NCBI GenBank assembly: GCA_010015655.1
Contig: ML976666.1
Coordinates: 350,148-414,147 of the forward strand
Reading direction: 5' to 3'
Length of the DNA stretch: 64,000 nucleotides
From: Bimuria novae-zelandiae CBS 107.79
Taxonomy: Eukaryota; Ascomycota; Dothideomycetes; Pleosporales; Didymosphaeriaceae
The position numbers and the translations under genes are program-made. Below, in pieces: positions 20,569 to 32,564 of the stretch; within the stretch, counting starts at the first letter, position 1, and every line of letters begins with the position of its first letter. The notes beneath the pieces were generated by a model. It did not search any database. It had not been told where the DNA came from and saw only the letters and a program-made list of their open reading frames with translations.

Positions 20569-21369
20569 GTTGATTTACCTAATGCAGCATATAATAATTG
20601 CCGTAATATGAAGACAGCCGCGCTTATAAGGTGTATGTTTACGACGTCCAAACCCCGATTAGGACATACATTCTCTATCTTGGGCACGCGCAGCAATTTA
20701 GAAAGCTCATGCAGCAGTTCCGACGCACGTCCATATTTGCGGATGAATCAATATATGCGCTCGTGTAGCCTCGTGTGCAAACCCATCGGAACGGTTATTT
20801 GCGTGCGTTTATCCCTGCTAATACACCCGTGTCGGTGGAAACGCGACACTTTACTGGACACTGGGTTGCGTACATATTGTGCCCCCCAGACTGACGGGTA
20901 CGGTATGCAGCCAAGTATCGAGGGTGCGTCAGCGGTGGTGGTGAACGCTCGTCCGTGTTGAAGAAAGAAGGTGAGAAAGACCTAGCTTACCAACCTAGGT
21001 TTTGCGATGACCACGTGTACTGCTGCTTCCGGTTGAGCTGCGAATGCTCCCGTATCTAATCCAAATGATTTCAACTGCCGAAAATAAATCTAGGGTCGAC
21101 CCGCAAAACATCTGCTTACTCGTCCGAGACCTTCGGCTTTGAGGGCCGCGACAGTGCTTACACAATAGCTTGTCAGCCTGTTGAAGAGTTCGAGTATGTA
21201 TTTGTCCTCTGTAATTATAAATCTAATGTGTAGGTGGACCCAGGTATTATGATCGATCGTAGATGACAAAGAAAACCTATAACCAGAGTTGGGAGAACAG
21301 AAGATAAGAAATTGGGCTATGCAGAACGTCGCCATCTGCTTTGAAAAGTGTCTTGAGATGCCCACCATG
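20569..21369. other. Intergenic region between the oxidoreductase relic and the ABC transporter
   Basis: No gene seen. It holds the upstream flank of the oxidoreductase and the 3' flank of the transporter; both genes are on the minus strand. A short palindromic stretch (ACCTAGCTTACCAACCTAGGT) lies near 20979. Confidence 0.4.
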
Positions 21370-24300
21370 CTACCGGTCGAGTGCCTGTGCTTGACACTTT
21401 GCCAAATATCAGTAATTGTCCCTTGTAGACAACGCATAGTACAATGACTTACCATCTGGTAATACACGCCTCGCTTCCTCAACAGCGACTGGTGGTCTCC
21501 CTGCTCTAGCACTCTGCCACTGCCCAGGACGAAGATGACATCGGCCTTTTGTATCGTAGCCAGTCGATGTGCCACCGCGATTACGGTGCGTCCCCCTTCA
21601 CCAGCAGCCCGGTCAATTGCTTCCTGCACAAGCTTCTCGCTCTCGCTGTCGAGCGCACTTGTCGCCTCGTCCAGCAGGAGTAGCTTCGGGCGACGCAACA
21701 GTGCACGCGCAAGCGATAACCGTTGCTTCTGTCCACCGGAGAGCGACATGCCCTTCGGTCCGAGTCGCGTCCCGTACCCATCCGGCAGCGAGACAATAAA
21801 CTCGTGGATCTGTGCATCTCTACACGCTTCTTCGATGGCCTCCTGAGTCGCATCGTCTACGCTCAGCGCAACATTGTCTCTAATGCTTCCCTCGTACAAT
21901 GTCGGCTCCTGGCTCACAAGACTGATGTTCTTACGATACTCGTTTGGATCTAACGTGGTGATGTCCTGCCCGTTGTATTCGATTTTGCCAGAAGTGGCAT
22001 CGTAAAACCGCTCGAGGAGCGAAATAGTGGTCGACTTGCCGCAGCCGGAGGCGCCAACTAGGGCACAAAATTGACCCGGTTGTACGGATATGTTGAGGTT
22101 GTTGAGAACCGGGGTGGGGCGCGTGCGATAAGTGAAGTGTACTGCGCGGAAATCGATGGCGACGCCTGAGGCGTTCGATGGGATCGAGGCGTAGAAGGGA
22201 GGTGGGGTGTCCTTCGAGGGGCGCATACTGAGAATGCGATTCGCAGCACCTGTAGCCTGAGCTATGTCTTGTAGAACTGTGTAAGCTTGGAAAAACATAA
22301 GCTGGAGGATCCTTACTCGGTGCGAAAGAGAACCACATGCCAGCTGCGACAGCACCTTGAACAATGGCCATGTCAATCACGAAGAAGTCTTGAAGATTGT
22401 ACTCGTAGGAGGCCAGAAGGGTACCACCGTACCTATGCAGGTTAGCTAGGATCTGTGAAACAGTACGTGAAGCTCAGATCTGAGAGCAAGAAGGGTACAT
22501 ACCAGAATGCAAGCGCCATTACAGCTAGCTCGATACTGTCTGAAGCGGCAAACACGATGGTGCCAACCCGCGCATCTCCAAAAGCTTTGTTCACATGATA
22601 GCGCAGCAGGGCCTCGTACCTGTCACCGATCATGTCCTCCATGATTAGCGACAGAACTGTCCTGAATGCGCCGACAGCATCAGTTCCGAACTGAGAGCTC
22701 TCTTCAAACACAGCAGCGTTTGTCTTCTCAAATTTCTGTTCGATACTCAAGCGGAGGTAACCAGCTGCAAGGATGGGCGGGAGAGCGGCGAAGAGAGCAA
22801 CGAGCGAAAGCTTCCAGCCGTAGACAAATGAAATAATCGTAGAGCCGATGAGATTGACGACAGCAATCGCCGCCATGGACATTTCCGTACTCATCAGTTG
22901 CTGGAGCTGCTCCGAGTCTCCGCTCACTCTAGATGTCAATGTACCAGCTGAATGCCCTTCAAGATCGAAGAAGGGTATACGCTGTCGTATGATGTTGATG
23001 AGATACTCTTGTCGGTAGTGGCGGGTAATGGCAATCGACACCAGGTGCGTGCAGAATCCGACGGTAAAATACGAAAGTCCGACGCCTGCAGCTTCGACGC
23101 CGAACATGCCACTCCAGAAATAGCCCTTATTGATGAAATCCCGTCCGCTGAGGGTGAAAACCTGAATGACATTCTATACAATGTTAGTTGCGACCTTGAA
23201 AGATGCAGAAAGGTACATACTGCAAAGACATAGGCTTGGATCGGATAGACGGCGCCCGCACCAAGAATCCCCATGAAGGCGAAAACATACAGAACAATAT
23301 GATGGCGCTGTTCTGCTATCATAAGCCCTCCACTGGCTAAAAAGCCCTTGTCTTTCCACTGCAGGTCTTCGCTAGATGTTGAAGGGCTTTCTGCAGTCTC
23401 GACGATCTGGGATTTTTCTGACTGGACGCTTTTGATCTTCTTAAGGGCAGCACCCTCGATCTCCTCCATTTCGGCATCCATCGCAAGATTCTGTGCATAC
23501 ACCAGTCCGTGGTAGACTCCGTCTTCGATCCGTAGCAACTCTTCGTGGCTACCTTGCTCGACCAGTTTTCCTTGTCGCATCACTATAATCTTGTCGGCCC
23601 GCTTGATGGTGGATAGTCGATGCGCAATGACGATCGTCGTTCGATTTCGAGAGACACGATCCAAGGCTACTTGCACGATCTGTTCGGTACGGACGTCAAT
23701 CGCGCTCGTCGCCTCGTCAAGTATTAGGACGGAAGGCTGCTTGATGATGCTTCGAGCAATTGCGATGCGTTGGCGCTGGCCACCTATGATGTTCAAGCAA
23801 GGTAAGTAAAGTAATTTTATTGACCGAGAGCGCACCCACGATGACTTACCAGATAACTTGATTCCGCTCTCGCCGACCTTGGTGTCGTAACCCTGGGGTA
23901 ATCTATCAATGAATTCGTCTGCGTAAGCCTCTTTGCAGGCTTCCTTGACCATCTTCATCTTCTCATCTTTCGAGAGATCTTGCCATCGCGTGCCACAAAG
24001 ACCAAAGGCGACATTGTTGAAAAGGGTGTCATTGAAGAGGAATGGCTCTTGTTGAACAAGTCCGATTTGAGAGCGCCACCACTTGAGGTCAACTGCACGT
24101 AGGTCGGTCTCCCCGATTCGAATTTTTCCTGTAGATGTGTTGGGACCTAAAAGCAAACATGATTAGCGAGGCGCTTGCGTACGACCAGTTTTGGAGTAGC
24201 TTGCCTAGTTCCATATCCTCATCCTCAGGATTGTCTGCGTTCCTTCGTTTCTTCTCCTTCTTGGCTTTCTTGCTCTTGGGCAGTTCTTTCGCTAGTAAAC

Positions 24301-25913
24301 CCGCTGGAGCAGAGTCCTCTGTCCTGTCTGTGGTCACCTCCTTCGCAACAGTACCCGACAACTCGTACCAACGTTGTATGAGCCCCACGATAGTACTTTT
24401 CCCAGACCCTGAAGGGCCAACGATCGCAGTGACTTTTCCAGCTTCAAATGTAGCGTTTAGTCCGTCGAGGATCTGGACATTTGGGCGACTGGGGTAAGAG
24501 AAGGCGACGTTATCAAACGAGATGGAGTGGTCTGCGCATACGTCGGGTTCGCGGATTCCAGAGATATCAGGGACTGGGGCGTCAATGGTGGCGAATATTT
24601 CAGTCGCAGCGGTTGCGGCTTTGGTTATGGCTACGGCTGGTCCGGCTATGCGACCAAGTAGAAGAACTGCTGTCATGACGGAGAAGAGGACCCTTGATAT
24701 GTCAACACAACCAGTATTAAGTGATCAGGTGACAGCACTTTCGCATATTGAACTTGGCAACTTACACAACGATATCCCCAATGTTGGACGTATGTCCGTG
24801 TTCGTACTGCCTCACGCCAAACCAGAAGGTCAGTCCAAAAGTGCCATACATAGCCATCATGGATGGAGCCATAATAAGGCCCATCCAGGGCGCCACGTTC
24901 CTGCCTTGCTTCTTTGCCTTGTCTAGCAGGATCTCGTGTTGCTTGGCCAGCTTCTCCTGTGCACCAAATGCTGCCACGATACGAATGGACGAAAAGATTT
25001 CGTACGCGACCGCCGAGGCTTCTTCGAGGATATCTGTGGTGGCTTTGGCCTCTTTCATCAGTGGAGGGAAAATAACCCCATACGTGACGCAGATAAACGG
25101 GAGAGAAATGCTGGCAATGAGTGTAAGGAGAGGTCCTTTGATGAAGGCGACAACGTATAGACCGATAGTAAAGGCAAGTGATTGGAAGAGAAGAGCAAGC
25201 TGCTGCGAGATACCCAGCTGTATCGTGTTTGACGACGTTGTGATACGCGTTGATACCTTGCCAGGCGATATCTATTAATGGACGTACAGTGAGTTCGTGA
25301 TCGCTCCGCTTCATTTTTTGAAGGACTTACAGTGTCAATGACGCTCACAGACTGCGCAAAGGTTGCCCTCAGATAGGCCAATCGAAGCGCGGCACTGATT
25401 CGAAGCCCGCTAATCCGTACAGTGAACATCGAAATGTATGACAGGACGAACTTGGCAATGAACAGGTATACAATATATAGCGCCTGCTTGTTGACCTCTG
25501 ACATGAATTGTTGCTTGGTGACGGTTGTATTCGGAAGGAAGTAACTGGCGAAATGGCCGACGAGCTGGCCAAACACGATGTTCATCAACGGGAACGCAAT
25601 GCCAGAGCCAATGGAAGTGAGGACGCATAGTATCAAGTAAAAAGCGTCAAGCTTGGTCCCGTACGTAAACACGCGCTTTAAGACGTCAATGGGGTATCGT
25701 GGAGGTCATTTCCAACGCACTCACAAAGTAGTTTCCCAGACCGGCGTCCGGTTTCTTCTTTTTTGACAGTCCATCGACGCTGCTGGCTTCCACAATTTCA
25801 GTAGATCTGTTCTTCTCTGCCGCTGCTTCTTGAACGAGACGCGTCTGCTCCGTAGGGTTTTGCACTATCGCAGCGGTCGGAGGTGGCAAATGTCCATCCC
25901 TGGCATCGCTCAT
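21370..25913 (-). CDS. Full-length ABC transporter of the ABCB/MDR (P-glycoprotein) type
   Basis: Ten minus-strand exons: 25913-25725, 25675-25331, 25271-24766, 24692-24205, 24146-23850, 23783-23221, 23173-22503, 22432-22317, 22267-21453, 21396-21370; 1,338 residues. The order is TMD1-NBD1-TMD2-NBD2. NBD1 has Walker A GPSGSGKST (about residue 439), signature LSGGQRQR (split by an intron), Walker B SVLILDEATSAID and H-loop AHRLSTI. NBD2 has GASGCGKST (about 1130), LSGGQKQR, KLLLLDEATSALD and AHRLATI. The protein ends CQAQALDR. NBD1 carries a charged insert after Walker A (LPKSKKAKKEKKRRNADNPE), just where an intron with a GC donor (GCAAGC, 24204-24147) must be removed. The family exports hydrophobic drugs and metabolites across the plasma membrane; substrate unknown. 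It lies just upstream of an oxidoreductase relic on the same strand. Confidence 0.93.
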
Positions 25914-27361
25914 CGTGTGAAGAATTATGTGAAAATCGCGAAAGTGAGAGAAATTGTGTTAGCAGAGGGCTACCATGAGCGTCTGAACGACTCCACAAGA
26001 ACGTTTCGTCGGTGCCTAGAGGGCGTGGGCACGCTACGTCCGTACCAAATACAATGTAATGGCTTGAATCGGAGGAATACGAAATACGACAGCCAATTGC
26101 GTACGACGGTCACCCAGAATCGGAAAGGAGGCGCGTTGCAGTGTGCCGATTGAAAGGTGAAGTTAATGTCGCGTACGAGGACTGGCTCGCATAAAACATC
26201 CTCTTCCCTTCGCTATGGTAAAGGAGCAGTTGGGGCCGTGTGAGGATGGAAGGCGCGTGTTCACGCTAATCCCAAAAGGAGCGAAGAAATGCGAGGTGCT
26301 GCACGCCATGCCGCTTTGAAGTATGCAAGGGTCATTATCGCCTCGCAATAACTCGCCCTAAAGAGTCTCCGCTATGACATAATTTAACCCAATTTGGTAG
26401 GCAGCAACAAAACGTGGTCTTCGTCTCATTGAGGACAGAAACTGCGAGGCCAACGCTAATTCCCGGGTGATCTTCGAGCTTGGGCCGTCGGAGCTCGGGG
26501 ACGGTCGGTCCGCCTTTTTACCCGTCCAACACCTCTATGCTCTTACCTGGTCAGCGTTATCTAGCGTGCCTCTTCGTCTATGGAACCCACACTCACAAAC
26601 TGCCTGCTTGCAAACTGAAGAAGTAAGAGTACCGACCGACTGTCTCCCCGGCTTCTTGCCCCTTTGCGCCTACCTTAGTCGAGCGAATCTCCTGGCCAAG
26701 TAGTAGTAGTATTGATTAACGTCTAGGAACATAATGTTCTAGCCTCCCATGGGGCATGGAGACGCGCCGAGCAACCATTTAGGGCTAGCTAAAGTGGTGA
26801 GGGCGTTGCTTGCTATGTAGCTATTGCCATCTCTTGCAGTGGCTTGTAAGAGTCCGCCCCCCTCTGTGCGGGGGCCAAATCCTTCTTGTCTATAGGCTGA
26901 GGTGTTAGGGCGTATCTATTATATAAACTTAATCTATATGGTTAACAAGCTCCAGTAGAAGTTGGAAATCTTTTGGCTCAAGTGCCTTCAGGTATTCCAC
27001 GCCCTCCCTGGTGGTGCTGGGGGGCACGCTAGCCGTTTCGGCCAGTAGCGGAACTTTCGAACTGATCGTGGGCAGTGTACAACGTGGTCAGGCGCCAGGT
27101 CTGCCTCGCAGGGGCATTCCGTGAATCTCCTGGCCAAGAATTGACCCAAGAAGACCTGCGCCACTCTGAAGGCAGTCCATACCCATTTTGCTCAGTCCCA
27201 CCCAATTTCTGAGGTGCCCAACTCCTCCGCGGATTCCACACACTTGATCGTTGAGACTAACTGCCTGCTAACAAATTGCATGCCGTAACGATGCAGTCAA
27301 GCAATCTAATTGTAGCTTTTCGCACTTCATCAGGGTATGGTGCCTTGCCGCTCACAAATAG
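25914..27361. other. Intergenic region between the transporter and the F-box-like relic
   Basis: No gene is supported. A GC hairpin (GCCCCCCTCTGTGCGGGGGC) lies near 26853. The words GAATCTCCTGGCCAAG occur twice (near 26685 and 27122), a trace of an old duplication. I see no tRNA. Confidence 0.4.
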
Positions 27362-28686
27362 AAGCATGTTCATGAAGCGCCTCGAGGACTACTTCGATCG
27401 GACCATGTCTCTCGTGCTACGTCAAGCCTCACCCAAGAAACCCCATTACCTAGGGCCACACTGCCTGGACTACCCACTGAGTTGATCCGCTATCTGGCTA
27501 ACTTCCTCGAAGACCACGAGGAAGCTCTGTTCCTACTCACTTGCAAACAGTTACTCCACGCTCTTGGTACACAATCATGGAGCAAGCTCTCTTCCCTGGT
27601 CAATGGGTGCAAGACGTTCATGCATTTGCTGGAGCGCGATCTACCGGAGTACCATGCCTACCACTACTACTTGAGGCGCAAGCTTCCCAACAGCTTTCCT
27701 TCCAACTTTACGCGGGGTTCGGAGGCTCAATCTCGCACCGATATCCCCTTTTCGGTCTCATATGCGCGCTTTGGATATGCAGTGCTATGGTCTCACGTCG
27801 TCTTCGCTCTTAAAGCAGAACGTTTTGGTGCTCACTATGGCATTTCCCTGGATGCGTTTAGCCATGACGCAGAATACAAGCCGGGCTTCGAAAACTTTGA
27901 GAAGCCACAGAATAACTCAAATCGCAATTGGAACGACATCCAAATATGCTTGAGTGTTCGTGCGCGCATCGTATCTGGTCATCTTCTACTTCGGTGCACG
28001 TACACGTTTCTGCACGAAGACCGAACCCTCAACCGAGACGATTTGATGGGCGTGGGTCTTGATGTTTGCCGGTAAGCTGCATTGCGGGATATGCTTTGTC
28101 TATTGCATTGCCACGTTATGACTGCCTTTCACTGGCTGGCAACTGCCTTGTTTGAACTAGAACCATCCTTGTAGCATGAGTTCGCGGCATGGGGATGCTC
28201 TAGGTCTAATCGAGAGTATGAATGGAGGGGTTATGTGCCACTTTCAAGCTTAAACTAACGAATACAGTCACACCAGCACCCAGGACCGGAACGTGCCTTG
28301 GTTCGAGAATCACCTGGCAAACGCTATTCGGGGTCCACCGTACTATTTCGCCGCCTATGATCCTTTGGCCCCTGACGGACGCGAGACAATGGAAGACGTC
28401 CTGAGCAGGAACGAATCGGTCCGCATCAGCGGCCACTGCGCCTTCTGCTTCACAGAATACACCGTGCGGGAAATCACCCAAGACCAACACGAGGGGCTTC
28501 GAGGCTGTTGTCTGGCACGATCTGGGCAACGCAAAGTCCGAGGATGGTATACACTGGTCGAAGACGGTAGAATGGACCGCCCTCGTCGGCCCCGATCTGT
28601 CCAACGACTGCAAGATCCGTCACTACCCTACGGACAGTATCCGCAATGCTTACGAGAATGGGGAGGGATCACGCGACACTGTTTAA
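27362..28686 (+). pseudogene. F-box-like protein, probably broken
   Basis: The frame opens after a TAG at 27359-27361 and has no ATG before the conserved start of the domain (LPGLPTELIRYLANFLED, then LTCKQLLHALGTQSW), which resembles the N-terminal F-box-like segment of many fungal proteins. Exon 1 ends at 28071 (donor GTAAGC) and exon 2 begins at 28268 after AATACAG, giving VCR-HTSTQDRNVPWFENHL. The next part (PPYYFAAYDPLAPDG, GHCAFCFTEYTV) is well conserved-looking. Near 28490 the frame must shift for the end to read as protein (RGFEAVVWHDLGNAKSEDG... to GEGSRDTV, stop TAA at 28684-28686); without the shift the tail is arginine-rich nonsense. Missing start plus frameshift suggest a pseudogene, though an unseen 5' exon is possible. 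Confidence 0.6.
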
Positions 28687-29748
28687 TCCAAACGTAGGGG
28701 CCATCTTGCGCTCTTCATTTAGGAGTTTCTTGCTTTCTATAAGCACCGGCGCTGAATGGGACGAGGATTGGCGGTGATACCCACGACACGACCCGGATCT
28801 GATCGTGCATTTCTCTGGCGTTTCTCCGAGGACCCTGAAGCTTTGGCTGGGCGAGTACTGGCAATCCTACCAGCGACGATCAAGGTCTAAGTCTGCGAAG
28901 AAGGCCTGTTGGGAATGTGATAGGTTCATACCATGCGGAATGCATATTAATGCAGGCAAACTATACGAGATGCAGTTATAATAAATAATCCAGAATGACG
29001 AAACCTCCCAGAATCGTTCAAACTCACCCCGCTTTTGTCCATTGCGTACACATAAATGAGCTCCCCCACTGCGTTGTTACACCCGGACGGGAATTCAGCA
29101 GCAGTAGTTGCTCACGAGCTGTTCGTACTCAGCATCTACTCCCGTTCTTCGCACCGCTCACCATGTTGGCGAAAACACGGCCTCATTTTAAGTGCCTCCC
29201 TGCAGCGAGTCTATACCAAACACCCGAATGCACCTCCACCCTGTTCCCCTATTCATGAGCCCCTCTCCTCATCCTAGCTCAGCAGGTGATGCCTTCCTCC
29301 ACAATCTCCACCACACGAAGGAGGGATGCAGTTCCTGGGTCAACAATGTTACCGATAGCTGCCGAACGCGGGCAGATCTATTGCCAGTGTGAAACCTCAT
29401 TATGTGAAATAACACCTCGCAAGCGCAGGAACAGTTTGAGATACTTTGATAAAATTGGTGCATAAAGTGTAGACTCGATATATACACAGAACTAGACCGT
29501 AGCGCCCATGCTCACACAAGACAACAGCGTCCAAGCCATTATCCTTCGTCCAAAAGAGCTGAGAGACGTGTATACTACTGGTGCGAAAAAGGAAAAGCGC
29601 GCGTCCATCCATCGGGGAATCCGCAAGCCACCGCCGTCAAAAATCCATGTCGAGAGTCGTGGGAATCTATCAGATCGGGAGAAGAGGTGAGACTGGGGGT
29701 GGCGTGAGAAACGAGATAAGTGGGGAATATTTGGTGAAGATAGATCAT
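28687..29748. other. Intergenic region
   Basis: No supported gene. It holds the 3' flanks of two converging genes, with AT-rich patches such as ATTATAATAAATAATCC near 28975. Confidence 0.4.
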
Positions 29749-30440
29749 CTATTTCTTCGGCGGGTACTTCTTGAAGAAGTAGTTGGAGACGTAGTAATCC
29801 CCGAGAGCGAACAGTCCCACGACACCAGCCCAAGCTCCGACAACGTTCCAACTCAGTTCATTGCGGGACCACTTCCTGTACGCGCCTATGCCTAGCACGC
29901 CGCCGAGGAGGGAGATGGTAGCGACATTGCCGAGTACAACGGGGTTGTCGGCATTCTTCTTGGCGATGTGGGCGTCCTTCTTCGCCTTCTCCTTCGCCTT
30001 GTCTTTGGCGGCTTCCGCGTGAGCGGCAGCCTCCTTTTCCTGGGCTTCGAACTCGATGCGCTCGGCTTGGGTGTCGGTCTTCACGGACTGCTGCTCGTAG
30101 TCGGAGGGCACCGAAGAGACGTGCGGAGAGTCGACGTCGACGAGGGAGGAGACAGAGTCATCGGTGCGCTCGATAACAGGTGGCGCGGGGGCGCGGCTGC
30201 GAGATGTTAGATCAGAGTACGATATGGAGATGCTGCGCGGGTAGTAGGAGGCCGGGTTGCATAGGCAAAAGCTCTGTGTGAGCTGCCCGACAAAGCACCG
30301 CCCAACTGCGCCAATTTACGAGAGAACTTACGCCTGCGAAAAGATTAGCTTTGCTTCCATGTTTTCAACATCTCTCAAGGAGAACTCACCTCTTCAGCGG
30401 TCTGCTTGGGGCCCGAGGCAGCAATATCTGCGTACGACAT
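29749..30440 (-). CDS. OM14-like mitochondrial outer-membrane protein
   Basis: Minus-strand exons: 30440-30390 (MSYADIAASGPKQTAEE), a two-base exon 30333-30332 (GC), and 30196-29749; 166 residues. The two outer exons sum to 499 bases and cannot be joined in frame; the GC dinucleotide, flanked by a consensus acceptor (TTTTCGCAG) and donor (GTAAGT), restores the frame and gives TAEE-A-RAPAPPVIERTDD. The protein has an acidic N-terminal half, a Lys/Ala-rich helix (KDKAKEKAKKDAHIAKK) and a C-terminal part with NADNPVVLGNV, two hydrophobic segments (VATISLLGGVLGIGAY and VVGAWAGVVGLFALGDYYV) and a basic end KKYPPKK. This is the layout of OM14, which sits in the mitochondrial outer membrane and in yeast acts as a receptor for ribosome-associated chaperone NAC. 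Family call from the C-terminal pattern. Confidence 0.8.
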
Positions 30441-30714
30441 GGTGGTAATGAGCTATTTTTCGCGAACTTTTTGTCAAAATGGTTCGGTGGAGTTGAGAAT
30501 GCGCAGTGCAAGATGAGCAAAAGGTAGCGGAAGATGCAGCTGCACGCAGCCCGGTTGTTAAGTAGATCGTGTGATGGAAGAGGTGACTAGGGCTAGCTTG
30601 AAGCAAGCGAAAGCATGTGAGGGCTGGGAACCCATACGTCATCGCGTGCGCATAACGCCAACCTTGGCATGTCGCGTACAGCTTGCACAAGCATGACCCA
30701 CTCTTTAGGCAGGT

Positions 30715-31589
30715 TATTTTGTACGCTGTTACCTAGCAGACAGTAATATAGAGGCAATATTAGAGTATTTTAATAAGAAGCCATTCAAAACAGGTAGAAC
30801 TATAAATATATACTTACATGTATAGGGCTTCTTAGTAGTACTTATAGCTTATAATTATTATTCTATTTTTATTCTATCTTTTTAATTAATAATAGTATAA
30901 CAGTTATTCGCTTAAAAGGATTATTAAATAACTAGTAGTGGTATATAGTATATATACCCATACTTACTAATAAGAACGCAATTTAAATAAAATCGTTAGG
31001 ATCTGTTAGGATCCCACACTATATTATGTATAGGCTGGTAAATGGATTGGATCGCAAGGGCCACAGTTAGGTCTAATAAAGTAGAACACTAAAATTTTAA
31101 AACTTAAACTCTTTATAACTTTATAAATAGAGGAGCCATACTTATGCAATCTTAATATAAGAGATATATATATATTAATTGTTAGGAGGACTTATTGCAC
31201 TAGTACTAAAAGGAAATACTTAATAACAAGTTATATTAGTTAATAGATGGATTCTCCTCATTCTATCTACTGAGGAGCGAAGTACATCGCGGGGTATGGA
31301 AGCTAGTCCCATATAGGGCTCGCTCCATACATGTAGTATTTTGCAACACGATAGGAGCCTTAATAACTATTAATAGAATACTTGCTTCTTTATACACGTA
31401 TTCCCTATAATACGTCTAAGGCTTTTAAGATTATTAATTTATCGCTAGAGGTCTTTTTTTCTTAATATTAATTATATATATAAAGAATTAAATATCTAAA
31501 CTTAAATACGCTAGATAAAGATTATAGGCCTTTACACCTAATCCTTAACTTAGACTATTACCTTATTACTATTAATAAATTATTTTAGG
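30715..31589. other. Start of the AT-rich compartment, unassigned degenerate repeat
   Basis: At about 30,715 composition switches abruptly to AT-rich sequence full of TAA, TAG and TATA words, as left by RIP. No frame survives. A less damaged island (about 31255-31370, with GAGGAGCGAAGTACATCGCG) has no recognisable content. The segment near 31440-31590 probably belongs to the Copia remnant that follows. Confidence 0.5.
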
Positions 31590-31745
31590 GCGTAGTTTAG
31601 TAATACCTTTATAAAAGTATTTATAGGGTTATCTTTACTATTAATTTATTAGATCTTTATAATTTTATGACGTTTATATAACTAGCGTAGTGCTATAATA
31701 TTAATTATAAGGCGCTTTTCCTTAGTCGTCCTAAGCTTTACAACG
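31590..31745 (-). pseudogene. Copia RNase H fragment (Copia-B family)
   Basis: Read on the minus strand, the segment gives TTKEKRLIINIIALR...INSKDNP with stops, matching the RNase H end of Copia polyproteins and aligning with 41400-41560 in Copia-B (TINKKRLIINIILLRESYEN, INSKDNSANAYTKK). It is a truncated copy with no visible LTR boundary. Confidence 0.7.
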
Positions 31746-31789
31746 CACTCGTATAGGGAGTACGAGTCTATATAAATAAATAACTAAGG

Positions 31790-32004
31790 GAACTGTAAGG
31801 GGCTGGGTGCTCAAGGAGCCAAAGGTGCCAGAAGAATACTTATGAATTCGATAGAGAGTCCGAAGTTAAGCTTCGGGCGTCGAACTTATATATCTGGGGT
31901 TCGCATAACCGAGGGTCAAGGATCCGAGGCAACAACTGGGCGTAGCCCATTACAGGAACTGTAGACAGACTAAAGTGCTCTATAATTATTTATAAAATAG
32001 TAGT
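31790..32004. other. GC-richer island of unknown content
   Basis: About 200 bases of near-normal composition between two AT-rich blocks, bounded by similar words (GGGAACTGTAAGG near 31789 and AGGAACTGTAGACAG near 31954). I found no gene or repeat family in it. Confidence 0.3.
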
Positions 32005-32231
32005 TGTTATGAGGCTCTCACACCTTAGTCCGGTCCGGGTTAGGGCGGTAAGGTATCGTGGTGCTTTACAGATTATTTAGTGGTATAAGTTAATGCGACA
32101 CTTAGCGCGGCTGGACAATCTAATCTTATAACAAAGTAAGATAACTATCAGTCTGTATAAGAGAACGTACTCGAACAGAAGATATGTAAGTTAACTACAA
32201 AGAGAGAAACAACATAGGAGAACTGTTACAC
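32005..32231 (-). repeat. Truncated, inverted LTR of the Gypsy-2 family
   Basis: It starts TGTTATGAGGCTCTCACACC and then matches the LTR at 59732-60157 through CGACACTTAGCGCG and CTCG-rich words, on the same strand as that Gypsy-3 LTR. The match fades after about 32205. No matching target duplication was found. Confidence 0.7.
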
Positions 32232-32279
32232 TATATACTAGTCTGCTTCTTCCTCGTAGTCCCGCCAAGACGTCTTTCT

Positions 32280-32564
32280 CTAAGGTAGTCCGTGGGACTT
32301 CCTGTAGTCCCGTACTTTATGCGGGACTTCTCGCTTATGCGGGACTTTATTACGTAACTGCTGACCTAAGCTGCCCCGCGCCTCGTTGTGTCCCGTTAAC
32401 TCTGCTACTTCGCCAACAATTACTCTCTTGGCGTAATTGTCTGGCTTCTTCATCCTTGTGGGGTTCGTGGTCGTAACAGTAGTAATAGTAATGCCTATGT
32501 TAAATCCGTTAACTGTACTATAGGTTTTAAAGGCTAGTACGCTTTGTATAACACGCTTATACAT
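32280..32564 (-). pseudogene. Fragment of unknown repeat protein (copy 1 of an inverted pair)
   Basis: An open frame of 94 codons without RIP stops (with DNYAKRVIVGEVAEL and ARGSLGQQLRNKVPHK). The same sequence recurs on the plus strand at about 40139-40380 with scattered changes, so the two copies point away from each other on either side of Gypsy-1. I do not recognise the protein; it may be a gag or the coding part of a non-autonomous element. Confidence 0.45.

Noticed and set aside
18521..25913. Secondary-metabolite gene cluster (oxidase plus transporter)
   Set aside because: No core synthase or transcription factor in the window and the oxidase is broken; two neighbours are not enough.
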